Below are positions 52,332-61,691 of a DNA stretch of 64,000 nt, piece after piece. The stretch covers positions 62,001 through 126,000 of the forward strand of contig NZ_FQZD01000008.1 in the NCBI RefSeq assembly GCF_900141835.1. The letters run 5' to 3'. Each line of letters starts with the position of its first letter. The stretch's first letter is position 1. The notes under the pieces were generated by a model, which saw only the letters and a program-made list of their open reading frames with translations, was not told the DNA's origin and searched no databases. Both the position numbers and the translations under genes were made by a program. This stretch comes from Propionispora hippei DSM 15287. GTDB taxonomy: Bacteria > Bacillota > Negativicutes > Propionisporales > Propionisporaceae.

Positions 52332-53105
52332 ATGTCAAAAGTTGCATTAGTAGTAGGTGGCGGCCGGGGGCTGGGCTCCCACTTAAGCCGCCGGATGGCT
52401 AAAGAAGGTTATGCGGTAGCCGTTGCCGATCTGGTGGAAGAAAACGCGCAGCAGGTGGCGGCCGCTCTGACGGCGGACGGATACCGGGCGATGGCTGTTA
52501 AGGTCAATGTCTGTTCCGAAACCGAGATTAAAACCATGGTAGGTCAGGTAGTCGGGGAGCTGGGAAAAATTGATTCGTTGATTTATAATGTGGGGGCAAC
52601 CATCAGTGCTAAAATTACCGAGTTTGAGCTTAAAAACTTTCAATTTTTGCTGGATGTCAATCTAACGGGCTATTTTCTCTGTGCCCGGGAAGTGGCCAAG
52701 GTCATGATTGCGCAGGGCATCCAGGGCTCGATCATTGTAATTAATTCCAAAACAGGCAAAGTGGGCAGTAAGTTCAATCCCGGCTATTCGGCGGCTAAAT
52801 TCGGCGCTGTCGGTCTGACGCAGAGCCTGGCGCTGGACCTGGCGGAACACAAAATCCGGGTAAACTCCATGATGCTGGGCAACATGCTCAATTCGGAAAT
52901 GTTTGAAGGGCTGATTCCGCAGTATGCCATTAAGCTCGGCATTCCTGAGTCGGAAGTGAAAAAGGCTTATATGGAAAAAGTACCGTTAAAACGGGGCTGT
53001 GAAGTAGAGGATGTGGCCAATGTCGTAGCTTTCTATTCATCCGAACAAGCCTGTTATCTGACCGGCCAGGCAATCAACATAACCGGCGGACAGGTGATGC
53101 ATTAG
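52332..53105 (+). CDS. srlD: Sorbitol-6-phosphate 2-dehydrogenase
   Basis: 257 aa from ATG 52332 (GGAGGA 7 bp upstream). SDR: NAD motif VVGGGRGLGSHLSRRM (about 7-22), NVGATIS near 90, and Ser-Tyr-x3-Lys in INSKTGKVGSKF / YSAAKFG. It oxidises sorbitol-6-P to fructose-6-P; the GGGRGLG and late MLGNMLNSEMF match the SrlD/SorD branch. Confidence 0.9.
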   Translation: MSKVALVVGGGRGLGSHLSRRMAKEGYAVAVADLVEENAQQVAAALTADGYRAMAVKVNVCSETEIKTMVGQVVGELGKIDSLIYNVGATISAKITEFELKNFQFLLDVNLTGYFLCAREVAKVMIAQGIQGSIIVINSKTGKVGSKFNPGYSAAKFGAVGLTQSLALDLAEHKIRVNSMMLGNMLNSEMFEGLIPQYAIKLGIPESEVKKAYMEKVPLKRGCEVEDVANVVAFYSSEQACYLTGQAINITGGQVMH

Positions 53106-53124
53106 TAAAGGAGGGGAAGGGCCT

Positions 53125-53553
53125 ATGTGGAAACTATTCTTGCTGGCGGCGGGGCTGTGGGGGTTACAAGGTTTGCTGGGCTTTTATCAGATGAAGCACT
53201 TTAACAGCCATTTTAAAGCGCTAAGGCAGCAGGGAAGAGTGGTGGTCGGCCGTTCTAAAGGCCGGTTTGTCGCCGGCGTGGTGGTGCTGTTCTGTCTGGA
53301 CGGGCAGGGACGAATTATCAAAGCGGAAAGGATGGCCGGCGTATCCAGCTTTGCCCGGCTGCGGTCCTTTTCCCTGTTTGATGGTTGTGACTTGTTTAAT
53401 CTGCCGGACAATCCGGTCGGGGCATCCGGGCCGGATAAGCAAACCTGGAAGGCTGTTCTAAACGCGGTGGAAAACTACCGGTCGTTTATGGAAGCAAATA
53501 ACCACGCAAGCAGGGAGGTGAAGCCGGCCGCAGGTGAACAAGTAACTGCCTAA
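53125..53553 (+). CDS. gutM: Glucitol operon activator protein GutM
   Basis: 142 aa. N-terminal membrane helix (MWKLFLLAAGLWGLQGLLG) and the GutM-family region (GRVVVGRSKGRFVAGVVVLF, ARLRSFSLFDGCDL). GutM proteins modulate sorbitol operon transcription in enterobacteria. It sits between srlD and the EIIC gene, the usual place in gut operons. RBS GGAGGGG. Confidence 0.85.
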   Translation: MWKLFLLAAGLWGLQGLLGFYQMKHFNSHFKALRQQGRVVVGRSKGRFVAGVVVLFCLDGQGRIIKAERMAGVSSFARLRSFSLFDGCDLFNLPDNPVGASGPDKQTWKAVLNAVENYRSFMEANNHASREVKPAAGEQVTA

Positions 53554-53595
53554 CCGTAATCATACAATATGAATTCAGAAGGAGAGAAGAATGGT

Positions 53596-54162
53596 ATGGA
53601 TACTCTAATTTGGCTCGCGACAGGTTTTATCGGTATGTTTGATGCCGGCGCCAAGGTATTCGTCGGTATGTTTTCCGGAATTGTTCCTAAATTAATCATG
53701 CTGCTGGTGGCGATGAATGCGCTCATCCGCTTTGTCGGACAGGAAAAGGTGGAGAAGCTGGCTCATATGTGCGGCGGCAATCCGCTTTCCCGTTATCTGA
53801 TTCTGCCGGTAGTTGGCACCTTTTTCTTCTGCAATCCGATGACCTTATCCTTAGGCAAATTCATGCCGGAAAAATACAAACCCAGCTATTATGCGGCCGG
53901 CTCCTTTTCCTGCCACACGCTGAACGGTCTGTTTCCCCATGTTAATCCCGGTGAACTGTTTGTTTTCCTGGGCATTGCTGCCGGTATCACCCAGTTGGGT
54001 CTGCCTACCGTTGATCTGGCTGTCCGTTACTTCCTGGTGGGTGTGGTGACCAACTTTTTCCGGGGCTGGGTTACCGACTTTACGACAGCCTATGTGGAGA
54101 AACAGCAGGGTATCCAGCTCAAAACCGAGGTTACCACAACACAATCGGGGCTAAACGCCTAG
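53596..54162 (+). CDS. srlA: PTS glucitol/sorbitol EIIC component
   Basis: 188 aa from ATG 53596. GutA-type [48 protein letters not shown] and [15 protein letters not shown]. Forms the membrane channel with the EIIBC subunit. An in-frame ATG at 53569 is less likely as it precedes the ribosome binding site AAGGAGAG. Confidence 0.92.
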   Translation: MDTLIWLATGFIGMFDAGAKVFVGMFSGIVPKLIMLLVAMNALIRFVGQEKVEKLAHMCGGNPLSRYLILPVVGTFFFCNPMTLSLGKFMPEKYKPSYYAAGSFSCHTLNGLFPHVNPGELFVFLGIAAGITQLGLPTVDLAVRYFLVGVVTNFFRGWVTDFTTAYVEKQQGIQLKTEVTTTQSGLNA

Positions 54163-54178
54163 AAGGGAGCAAACAAAG

Positions 54179-55165
54179 ATGGCAAACTATCATTCGATAA
54201 CCGTTACAGCCGGCAGAGGCGGCTTCGGAGGACCTTTAGTGATTACGCCTGATGAAACCAAAAATAAAGTGGTCAATATTACCGGCGGGGTTATATCGCC
54301 GGTGGCGCAGCGGATTGCCGAACTGAGCGGCTGCACGCTGGTGGACGGGTTTAAAACCAAAGTGCCTGATCAGGAAATTGCCTGCGTCATTATCGATTGC
54401 GGCGGCACACTGCGCTGCGGCATTTATCCGCAAAAACGCATTCCCACTATCAATCTGATGCCGTCCGGCCCCAGCGGCCCTTTGGCCGAGTATATTAAAG
54501 CAGACATTTACGTGTCGGACGTCAAAGAGGACAATGTACAGCAAAGCGGCGAAGGGGTGCAGGCGCCGGTCTACCAGACAGCGCCGGTCAAACAGCCGAA
54601 ATATGACACCAGCAAAAAGATCAGCCAGCAAAGCGGCGGTTTCATGGCTAAGATCGGCAAATTTATGGGCTCGATTACCGGCACGTTTTATCAGGCCGGC
54701 CGGGACACTATCAATACCATTATGCGGACTATCCTACCCTTCATGGCCTTTGTCTGCATGCTGATTGGCGTGGTGTTGAGCACCGGTGTGGGCGATGCCT
54801 TCGCTAAAATGCTGACGCCGCTGGCCGGCACGGTACAAGGTCTGTTGCTCCTATCGGTGATTTGCTCCTTCCCGCTGCTCTCTCCATTCCTCGGGCCAGG
54901 GGCGGTTATTGCCCAGGTTATCGGTGTTCTGGTGGGCGTGGAAATTGGCAAGGGAACCGTTCCTCCCCATCTGGCTTTGCCGGCGCTGTTCGCTATCAAC
55001 TCTCAGGCAGCCTGCGACTTTATTCCGGTAGGCCTGGGGTTGGCGGAAGCCGAGGCGGAAACGGTGGAAGTCGGCGTGCCGTCGGTGCTGTATTCCCGGT
55101 TTATTACCGGTCCGACTACGGTATTTATCGCCTGGCTGGCAAGCTTCGGGTTGTATTCCAATTAG
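54179..55165 (+). CDS. srlE: PTS glucitol/sorbitol EIIBC component
   Basis: 328 aa. N-terminal EIIB of the Gut type (about 1-125) with the phosphocysteine in [14 protein letters not shown] (about 80-93), a linker, and a C-terminal EIIC2 membrane part (from about 175; [35 protein letters not shown]). Phosphorylates sorbitol on uptake. Follows srlA by 17 bp. Confidence 0.93.
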   Translation: MANYHSITVTAGRGGFGGPLVITPDETKNKVVNITGGVISPVAQRIAELSGCTLVDGFKTKVPDQEIACVIIDCGGTLRCGIYPQKRIPTINLMPSGPSGPLAEYIKADIYVSDVKEDNVQQSGEGVQAPVYQTAPVKQPKYDTSKKISQQSGGFMAKIGKFMGSITGTFYQAGRDTINTIMRTILPFMAFVCMLIGVVLSTGVGDAFAKMLTPLAGTVQGLLLLSVICSFPLLSPFLGPGAVIAQVIGVLVGVEIGKGTVPPHLALPALFAINSQAACDFIPVGLGLAEAEAETVEVGVPSVLYSRFITGPTTVFIAWLASFGLYSN

Positions 55166-55180
55166 TTTAGAATGTCAATA

Positions 55181-55222
55181 TGGCAATGAAGGTAGCAGGT
55201 TTATACCTTCATTGCCATTTTT
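55181..55222 (+). terminator. Hairpin terminator or attenuator between EIIBC and EIIA genes
   Basis: TGGCAATGAAGGTA (55181-55194), loop of 9, TACCTTCATTGCCA (55204-55217), then TTTTTA. A perfect 14-bp stem with T-run inside one pathway's gene set: it should cut the amount of EIIA/SorE mRNA, or a second promoter lies after it. Confidence 0.75.
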
Positions 55223-55258
55223 ATCGGAATGAGCATATAGATTGGGAGGATGGTTTCA

Positions 55259-55621
55259 ATGTCACTCGTGTATCAGACTAGGGTTACGGGAATTGGCGAA
55301 CTGGCGGCGGTTTTTTCCGGTGAAAAAATGATTATTCTGTTCAAGGATAATGCGCCGGAGGAATTGGCTGACTATTGCATCCTGCACAGCGGCAATACTA
55401 TGTATGGATCAATTCAGGCCGGTGACTGGCTGCGGATTGGCGATAAGGAATTTCGCATTACGTTTGTCGGCGACGAAGTGGAGCAGAATCTTAGCAATTT
55501 GGGACATATTACGCTCCGGTTTGACGGACAGACGGACGGCCTGGGCGGCAGTGTGTATCTGGAAGACAGTGAACTGCCGCAGCTTCAGGTGGGAGATTGC
55601 ATTTCCGTCGCAAGGAAATAA
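55259..55621 (+). CDS. srlB: PTS glucitol/sorbitol EIIA component
   Basis: 120 aa from ATG 55259 (GGGAGG 9 bp upstream; ATG 55250 in frame). GutB-type EIIA with phospho-His in CILHSGN (about 41). Its family fold is specific to the Gut PTS. It donates phosphate to SrlE. Confidence 0.92.
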   Translation: MSLVYQTRVTGIGELAAVFSGEKMIILFKDNAPEELADYCILHSGNTMYGSIQAGDWLRIGDKEFRITFVGDEVEQNLSNLGHITLRFDGQTDGLGGSVYLEDSELPQLQVGDCISVARK

Positions 55622-55729
55622 GGCAGTCGGGCGAAAAAAATTCTCGCCGGCCCGGTACGCTTATTTAATTAGCAGGGTTTCTGGTTCAAGGTCCGAATCT
55701 TTAATCTTAAAAGGAGTGATGAGGGACCG

Positions 55730-57007
55730 ATGAAAACCAGAGCACTTAGACTGTATGGAAAACAGGATTTACGTTTAGACGAATTTGAACTGCCCCCATT
55801 GCGGGACGATGAAATATTGGCCAGAGTAATTACCGACAGTGTATGCATGTCGACCTATAAGACGGTGCTGCAGGGGAGCGAGCACCGTAGGGTTCCCAAG
55901 GATATTGCGAAAAATCCCATCATTGTCGGCCATGAATGCTGCGGCGAGATTCTGGCTGTGGGGAAGAAATGGCAGGCTAAGTACAAGGCAGGCGGCAGGT
56001 TTGCCATTCAGCCTACGCTGAACTATCAGGGAAGCCCTTTCGGACCCGGGTATTCATACCGGTTTGTCGGCGGCAATGCGACCTATATCGTGATTCCCAA
56101 CGAAGTGATGGAAATGGACTGTCTGCTCAATTTTAAAGGCGACGCCTATTTTAAGGGATCGCTGGCCGAGCCATTGTCTTCCATTGTGGCTGCCTGCAAG
56201 GCCAGCTACCATACGGTGGAAGGCAGCTACCGGCACGAAATGGGTATTAAGCCTAAGGGCAATATGATTATTTTAAACGGGTCCGGTCCGATGGGTTTTC
56301 TGGCCGTCGATTATGCCATTCATGCCGAACGCAAACCGGAGCTGCTGGTGGTAACAGGAACTAATGAAGCAAAGCTCAGCCGGGCCCGGCGCTATAACTC
56401 GGTTAAGAAGGCGGCGGAGCACGGCATTACTCTGGTCTATGCCAATACCGGACAGGTCGGTGATGTAAAGAAACATCTGCTGGAGCTTACGGCAGGCCAG
56501 GGCTATGACGATGTATTTGTCTATGCGCCGTTAAAGGAAAGTGCCGAGCTGGGCGGCGCGCTATTAGGCAAGGATGGCTGCCTCAATTTTTTTGCCGGAC
56601 CGACAGATAAGAGTTTTACGGCCGAGTTGAACTACTATGATATTCACTACCGCGGCACCCATGTGGTCGGCACCAGCGGCGGCTATCCGGAGGATATGAA
56701 GGAAGCCCTGGCGCTGATTGAAGAGGGGCTGATTAATCCGGCGACCATTGTGACCCATATCGGCGGCTTGAACAGTGCAAAGGATACCATTTTGAACTTG
56801 CCAGCTATTGATGGCGGCAAGAAGCTGATCTATAGCGGTATAGACCTGGAACTGACGCCACTCAGTGCGTTTGCCGAGTTAGGAAAAAGTCAGCCGCTCT
56901 TTCGCGGACTGCAGGCCATTTTGGAGCGGAACGACGACCTGTGGTGCGCCGAAGCCGAAGCCTATCTGCTGCAGCATGCTTTGGCTGGATTGAGAGAACG
57001 AAAATAA
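55730..57007 (+). CDS. sorE: L-sorbose-1-phosphate reductase (zinc dehydrogenase)
   Basis: 425 aa, medium-chain dehydrogenase of the SorE type: MKTRALRLYGKQDLRLDEFELPP at the N-terminus, catalytic CMSTYKTVLQG and GHECCGE, NAD-binding NGSGPMGFLAVDYA (about 184). SorE reduces L-sorbose-1-P to sorbitol-6-P, which SrlD oxidises to fructose-6-P. Its presence shows the operon serves L-sorbose as well as sorbitol. Spacing to srlB is about 108 bp. Confidence 0.88.
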   Translation: MKTRALRLYGKQDLRLDEFELPPLRDDEILARVITDSVCMSTYKTVLQGSEHRRVPKDIAKNPIIVGHECCGEILAVGKKWQAKYKAGGRFAIQPTLNYQGSPFGPGYSYRFVGGNATYIVIPNEVMEMDCLLNFKGDAYFKGSLAEPLSSIVAACKASYHTVEGSYRHEMGIKPKGNMIILNGSGPMGFLAVDYAIHAERKPELLVVTGTNEAKLSRARRYNSVKKAAEHGITLVYANTGQVGDVKKHLLELTAGQGYDDVFVYAPLKESAELGGALLGKDGCLNFFAGPTDKSFTAELNYYDIHYRGTHVVGTSGGYPEDMKEALALIEEGLINPATIVTHIGGLNSAKDTILNLPAIDGGKKLIYSGIDLELTPLSAFAELGKSQPLFRGLQAILERNDDLWCAEAEAYLLQHALAGLRERK

Positions 57008-57022
57008 GAGGAGGCGGTCAGA

Positions 57023-57889
57023 CTGAGGCGAGACGGTGGAGTGTGGCGCTTTTACAGTCCTGCCGTACTGCCGGCAACGGCAGAATACATGGCGGCAGAC
57101 CGGGTGGTTCGGCTTAATCCGGCGCTTATTACCCTGTTGGACGGCCGTATTGATGCGGTACCGGTGACTGTATTGCAACAGGAAGTGACAGAGCAGGTAC
57201 GACATTTATTCTCCCGCAGGAAAGTCATGACCTTTCATTGCGACATTAATTTTCCCGATTACGGCGGGTTTGGTGAACCGGCCCCCTGTAGCAATCAGGC
57301 GGTGTTTACTCCGGATTTTCTGGCCGGGCTGGCGGCGGATATCCGCTGCCAGGGCGGCTATCTTAATCTGCATATGTTGACCGACCGGCCGCTGGAACGC
57401 TGGCGGGAGTACCAAGGTGTCTCGCCGGCTGCCGTGTGCTATCAACTGGATGCGGTGCCCGATCCTGTGTATCACCGGCAGTTGCTGGACAGTATCAATG
57501 AGCAAGGCAGCTGCGCCAGCCCGGTGATTGAAATTTTCGGTTCTGACAGCCGGCCGGCCCGAGCGCCAGCGGACACATTTTCTCAGGTTCAGCCATTTTT
57601 GAGGGAACTGCCGATGCTGACCTTTCAGGCCGAAGCCACGGCAGCCCGTTCAAGCTTTGCGGCCGGTGGCCTGGCTTCATTTGCAGTTAAAGAATACATC
57701 GCTTATTATCAAGAACGCTATAATGGTGCCATCCAGCTGCAGGGTGGCGTCAAACCGGGAACGATACGGGATGCCGCCGCGTTAGGCGCAGACTTTCTCG
57801 TCTGCGGCACAGCCATCTTTCGGAGCGGAACGAACAGCCCGGCGGAGATGGTTGATCGGCTGCTGTGGGAATTGGCCGCCGAGAAATAA
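57023..57889 (+). CDS. Ribulose-phosphate-3-epimerase-like protein lacking one catalytic Asp
   Basis: About 288 aa from CTG 57023, the only start candidate at a proper distance (8 bp) from GAGGAGG; GTG 57041 is the conservative choice, with a weak ribosome binding site. TIM-barrel protein with epimerase-like motifs: FHCDINF (for HLDVMD), LNLHMLTDRP (for HLMV) and IQLQGGVKPG (for VDGGI). The first Asp is kept (Asp68 in GTG numbering) but the second is Gln234. It could be an epimerase with changed chemistry, another ketose-phosphate enzyme, or a regulator. Last gene of the sorbose/sorbitol operon. Confidence 0.65.
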   Translation: MRRDGGVWRFYSPAVLPATAEYMAADRVVRLNPALITLLDGRIDAVPVTVLQQEVTEQVRHLFSRRKVMTFHCDINFPDYGGFGEPAPCSNQAVFTPDFLAGLAADIRCQGGYLNLHMLTDRPLERWREYQGVSPAAVCYQLDAVPDPVYHRQLLDSINEQGSCASPVIEIFGSDSRPARAPADTFSQVQPFLRELPMLTFQAEATAARSSFAAGGLASFAVKEYIAYYQERYNGAIQLQGGVKPGTIRDAAALGADFLVCGTAIFRSGTNSPAEMVDRLLWELAAEK

Positions 57890-57915
57890 AAAACAATAGT
57901 AAAGTAAAATATAGG

Positions 57916-57956
57916 AAACCACGCATGAGGAATTAAGTCCACTGCGTGGTTTTTCT
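57916..57956 (+). terminator. Terminator of the sorbose/sorbitol operon
   Basis: AAACCACGCA (57916-57925) pairs with TGCGTGGTTT (57943-57952); TTCT follows. Confidence 0.75.
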
Positions 57957-58228
57957 ATGTTCTGGAGGAGTTTACATATTTCTTATAACTGAGAACTTGG
58001 TATAATGTAATTTAGTTATGTTCTGGATGAAAATGGAATTTTATCATAGCCATATCATACACTGCGTTTTTGTAAAGCAACGCCTGCCGGAAACTGTATG
58101 AAGATTTCGGAAAATGTAAGCCGCCATACGAACAGGCCGGTAAATGGCTTTGCGACGGGAAAAAGTAATTTGTGTTTTTGTATGGCACGGCATTTGCAAA
58201 GTATAGTTAAGAGAAGAGAGGTCATGAA
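57957..58228. other. Regulatory region of the second sigma-54 operon
   Basis: No coding frame. Contains TTACATATTTCTTATAAC and an opposite ATGTAA near 57973-58010, plus TATAATG-like sequences, as possible activator sites, and the -24/-12 promoter at 58183-58198. Confidence 0.5.
58183..58198 (+). promoter_or_regulatory. Sigma-54 (-24/-12) promoter
   Basis: TGGCAC-GGCAT-TTGCA, a consensus match 30 bp upstream of the second LevR-type activator. Same layout as 30785-30801. Confidence 0.85.
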
Positions 58229-61117
58229 ATGGATTTAAAGGAAAAGCTGGTAAACATTATACGGTCGGAAAATCCCAAGGACCCTTTTACCGATGTGCGT
58301 TTGGCTAAAATGCTGTCCACCACCCGGGAGACGGTGACCATGCTGCGCAAGGAGCTTTCCCTGGGCAATTCGCGGGAACGGCGTAAACCGTACCTAAAGA
58401 AAGCCATCGAGGAGTTGTTCCGGCAAAGCAGTAAAATGACGGTGGCTGAGGCGACTAAGCGATTGATGGAACGGGGTTTTGACATCTCCCGCCATGTAGT
58501 GGAAGAGCTGCTCAGGGAGACGGGCATTCCGGCACCGGTGGAGGAGGCTTGTGTCAGGGATACGGTCAATCCGTTTCAGGCACTGGTCGGCTGCCACGGC
58601 AGTCTGGAAAAACCGGTCAATCAGGCCAAGTCGGCCATTTTGTACCCTCCCTTTGGACTGCCTACGCTGATTATTGGGGAAAGCGGGGTGGGAAAAACCC
58701 AGTTTGCCGAATGTATGTATAATTTTGCCAGGCAGAAACAGGTGATTGCCGACGACAGGCCGTTTATTGTATTCAACTGCGCCGACTATGGCGACAATCC
58801 GCAGTTACTGCTGTCCTTGCTGTATGGCTATAAGAAGGGGGCTTTTACCGGCGCCGACAGTGACACGGAAGGTTTAGTTGAGCAGGCCCATAACGGAGTG
58901 CTGTTTTTGGATGAAATCCACCGGTTGCCACCTAAAGGGCAGGAGATCCTGTTTTCCATTCTTGACCGGGGGCAGTTTCGGCGGCTGGGAGAAACCAAGG
59001 ATGAACGGCGGGTCAATATCATCTTTATCGGTGCCACTACGGAAAATATTGAGTCCAGCCTGCTGCTCAGCTTCCGGCGGCGCATTCCGATGATCATTTC
59101 GATTCCTTCGCTTCAGCAGCGTTCGTTCTTGGAAAAGGTGGAGATTATTTACGACTTCTTTCAACAGGAGTGCAGCCGGGTCAATGAAAAGGTGTTCGTC
59201 GAGGCCAAGGTGATTGAAATCCTGTCACTGAAACGGTTTGGCGGCAATATCGGTCAGCTAAAGAGTACCATTCAGGTGATCTGCGCCAGGGCATTTATGA
59301 AATACATTGGCAAAAATGAGGAGTTTATCAGCATTGGCTACGAGGATGTGCTGGAGACCAACACTATGCAGCAGGATTTTGCCCTGGAGGATGTCAATGT
59401 GGTGAAAGTCCGCAAGTACATCCAGGATATGATGTTTATTCCTTTCCTTAATAATAAAGCCAGCTTCATCAAGCACATGCAGGAAGGCTCTTACTCGCTG
59501 CCGGAGGACTTTTACCGGCAGATGGAACAGAAATACAAAGAACTGACCAAGTTTAATATGGACTCCCGGGAAGTGGAAGAGATTCTGTGGAGTTTCATTA
59601 TCAACAAGTTCAATAATCTGGAATTAAGCGGCAATACCAAGTCCAAGTATGTTTCGCTCAACGAGCTGGTCAATATTGTGGATAAGGACATTATTGAGCT
59701 GGTTAAGGAACTGCGGCTGCAGCTCATCCAGGAGCGGCTGTACCATGATGTGAACGAAAGCATTTTTACTCATTTGGCCATTCACTTGGAGGAAACGGTC
59801 AAACGCATCCGGCTGAAGCAGCAGATCATCAATATCAACCTGCCTAAGATCAAACAGGACTTTTCACGGGAGTATCAGTTGGCGGTGCAGTTTGCCGGAC
59901 AACTGGCAGCACGCAAGCAACTGGAGCTGGTGGAGGATGAAATCGGCTTTATTGCCATGTATATTAAGGCCGCTATTGAGAAAAAGCCCTTTGAAAACCG
60001 GGTCAGTGTCGTGGTGGTATCTCATGGACGCATTGCCACCGAGATTGTTACGGTGGTCAAGGAATTGCTGGGGGTGCAGTTCCCGGTGGCTATCGATATG
60101 CCGCTCAATGAGGCGCCTTCCATTATCTATGAAAAGATTATCGGCATATCCCAAATTATTGATGAGGGAAAGGGCATTCTTTTCCTGGTTGATATGGGTT
60201 CACTAACCAATGTGGGCAAGATCGTCACAGACAAGCTGGCGATTCCCACCCGGACACTGGACAGGGTGGATCTGGTAACGGTGATTGAGGCCGTTCGCAA
60301 GGCGTCCATCCCGGAAAACGAGCTGGACGAAATTTACTCCAGCCTGCTCAAATCCCGTTATAATTATCCGGTTTTGACCATTAATGAACCGGCCCGGCCG
60401 TTGGCGCTGGTGGCGGTCTGCCTGACCGGTGAGGGTACAGCCTGCCATATCCGGCGGCTGCTGGAGGAGAAGTATCCCGGGGTAACGGTTTTCCAGGTCG
60501 GGGCGATGGATGAGCAGCTAAAAAACAAGTTGGTCGAGATCCAGCAGAATTATCAAATTCTGGCCCTGATCGGTACCATCAACCCGGAAATTGAAGGGCT
60601 CCATTTCATCGTCTATGAGCCGGGCATGGCCAAAGCGGGTATCCGCGAACTGGATTATGTGCTGGCGGCGCAGCAGGTGGATGAACTGGCGGGCTTTTCC
60701 AAGGACGATCTGATCGTGTTTGAGTCGGACGCCCGTTCGCAGAAGGAACTAATTGAGGTCATGTGCCTGCTGATGATCAACAAAGGCTATGTCCGGAAGG
60801 AATTTTTAGAATCGGTATTCCGGCGGGAGGCTATCGCCCCTACCTTTATGAAGGGCGGCATTGCCTTTCCCCATGGCGATTCGCTGGCCGTACATAAATC
60901 GGCCATCGTGGTTGCCAGGCTGAAGCAGCCTATTATCTGGGGCAGCGGCCCGGTCGAAATGGCTTGTTTACCGGCCTTTAAGGTGAATGATAAGAAGATG
61001 GTCAAGGGGATTTTGCGGCCATTCCTAAAAATGCAGCTGATTGACAGTTTGAAACAAAGCAAAAATATGCTTGAGCTAAAAGAAACGCTCTATCGGGAGA
61101 TGCGAAGCAGTTCCTAA
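58229..61117 (+). CDS. LevR-type sigma-54-dependent PTS-regulated activator, second copy
   Basis: 962 aa, paralogue of the protein at 30827. N-terminal HTH (AKMLSTTRETVTMLRK), AAA+ with Walker A GESGVGKTQ, canonical GAFTGA loop and Walker B VLFLDEIH. Then PRD (AIHLEETV), EIIA-Man-like (VVSHGRIATE), EIIB-like with Cys (AVCLTGEGTACH) and EIIA-Fru-like (AFPHGD). RBS AGAGAGG before ATG 58229. It drives the sigma-54 promoter in front of itself and the PTS genes after it. Confidence 0.93.
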   Translation: MDLKEKLVNIIRSENPKDPFTDVRLAKMLSTTRETVTMLRKELSLGNSRERRKPYLKKAIEELFRQSSKMTVAEATKRLMERGFDISRHVVEELLRETGIPAPVEEACVRDTVNPFQALVGCHGSLEKPVNQAKSAILYPPFGLPTLIIGESGVGKTQFAECMYNFARQKQVIADDRPFIVFNCADYGDNPQLLLSLLYGYKKGAFTGADSDTEGLVEQAHNGVLFLDEIHRLPPKGQEILFSILDRGQFRRLGETKDERRVNIIFIGATTENIESSLLLSFRRRIPMIISIPSLQQRSFLEKVEIIYDFFQQECSRVNEKVFVEAKVIEILSLKRFGGNIGQLKSTIQVICARAFMKYIGKNEEFISIGYEDVLETNTMQQDFALEDVNVVKVRKYIQDMMFIPFLNNKASFIKHMQEGSYSLPEDFYRQMEQKYKELTKFNMDSREVEEILWSFIINKFNNLELSGNTKSKYVSLNELVNIVDKDIIELVKELRLQLIQERLYHDVNESIFTHLAIHLEETVKRIRLKQQIININLPKIKQDFSREYQLAVQFAGQLAARKQLELVEDEIGFIAMYIKAAIEKKPFENRVSVVVVSHGRIATEIVTVVKELLGVQFPVAIDMPLNEAPSIIYEKIIGISQIIDEGKGILFLVDMGSLTNVGKIVTDKLAIPTRTLDRVDLVTVIEAVRKASIPENELDEIYSSLLKSRYNYPVLTINEPARPLALVAVCLTGEGTACHIRRLLEEKYPGVTVFQVGAMDEQLKNKLVEIQQNYQILALIGTINPEIEGLHFIVYEPGMAKAGIRELDYVLAAQQVDELAGFSKDDLIVFESDARSQKELIEVMCLLMINKGYVRKEFLESVFRREAIAPTFMKGGIAFPHGDSLAVHKSAIVVARLKQPIIWGSGPVEMACLPAFKVNDKKMVKGILRPFLKMQLIDSLKQSKNMLELKETLYREMRSSS

Positions 61118-61161
61118 TGGCGATAGCAGATAAAAAACTACCGGCAAGGAGTGGACACAAT

Positions 61162-61611
61162 ATGTTGGATGCAGATTTATTGGTGCTTGACCTGGAGGCG
61201 GAAACATCGCGGGAGGTCATTGAACATTTGGGCAGGCTGATGAGAGAAAAAGAGTATGTGAAGGACAGCTATGTCGAGGCAGTGCTGACCAGGGAGAGCA
61301 CTTTGCCTACGGGCTTATCGATTGGCAATTTTTATGTGGCCATTCCCCATACCGATTCCAATCATGTGAACCGGTCGACCATCGGGCTGGCGGCACTGAA
61401 AAAACCGGTGGCCTTTCATTCGATGATCAATCCGGAGGAGAGTCTGGCGGTGGAGCTGGTCTTTCTCCTGGCGATTAAGGATCCGGGCATGCAGGTGCAG
61501 ACATTGAAAAATCTCATGGCCGTATTCCAAAACAAGGAACTGCTTATGGCGTTGAAGGCGGCCAAAACCCGCGAACAGGCGGTAGAACTTTTACAGTCTC
61601 TGGCGGTATGA
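61162..61611 (+). CDS. PTS EIIA component, galactitol/fructose family, second set
   Basis: 149 aa from ATG 61162 (AAGGAG 11 bp upstream); ATG 61117, sharing one base with the activator stop, is the longer alternative. Phospho-His in YVAIPHTDSNHV. Same order as the first set (activator, EIIA, EIIB, EIIC). Confidence 0.9.
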   Translation: MLDADLLVLDLEAETSREVIEHLGRLMREKEYVKDSYVEAVLTRESTLPTGLSIGNFYVAIPHTDSNHVNRSTIGLAALKKPVAFHSMINPEESLAVELVFLLAIKDPGMQVQTLKNLMAVFQNKELLMALKAAKTREQAVELLQSLAV

Positions 61612-61691
61612 GTTAAGACGGACAACAGGCAATACGGCTCTTGCGGGCCATGCAAGATAAATATAAAAAAATATAAGGAGCGTGTTAAAAG

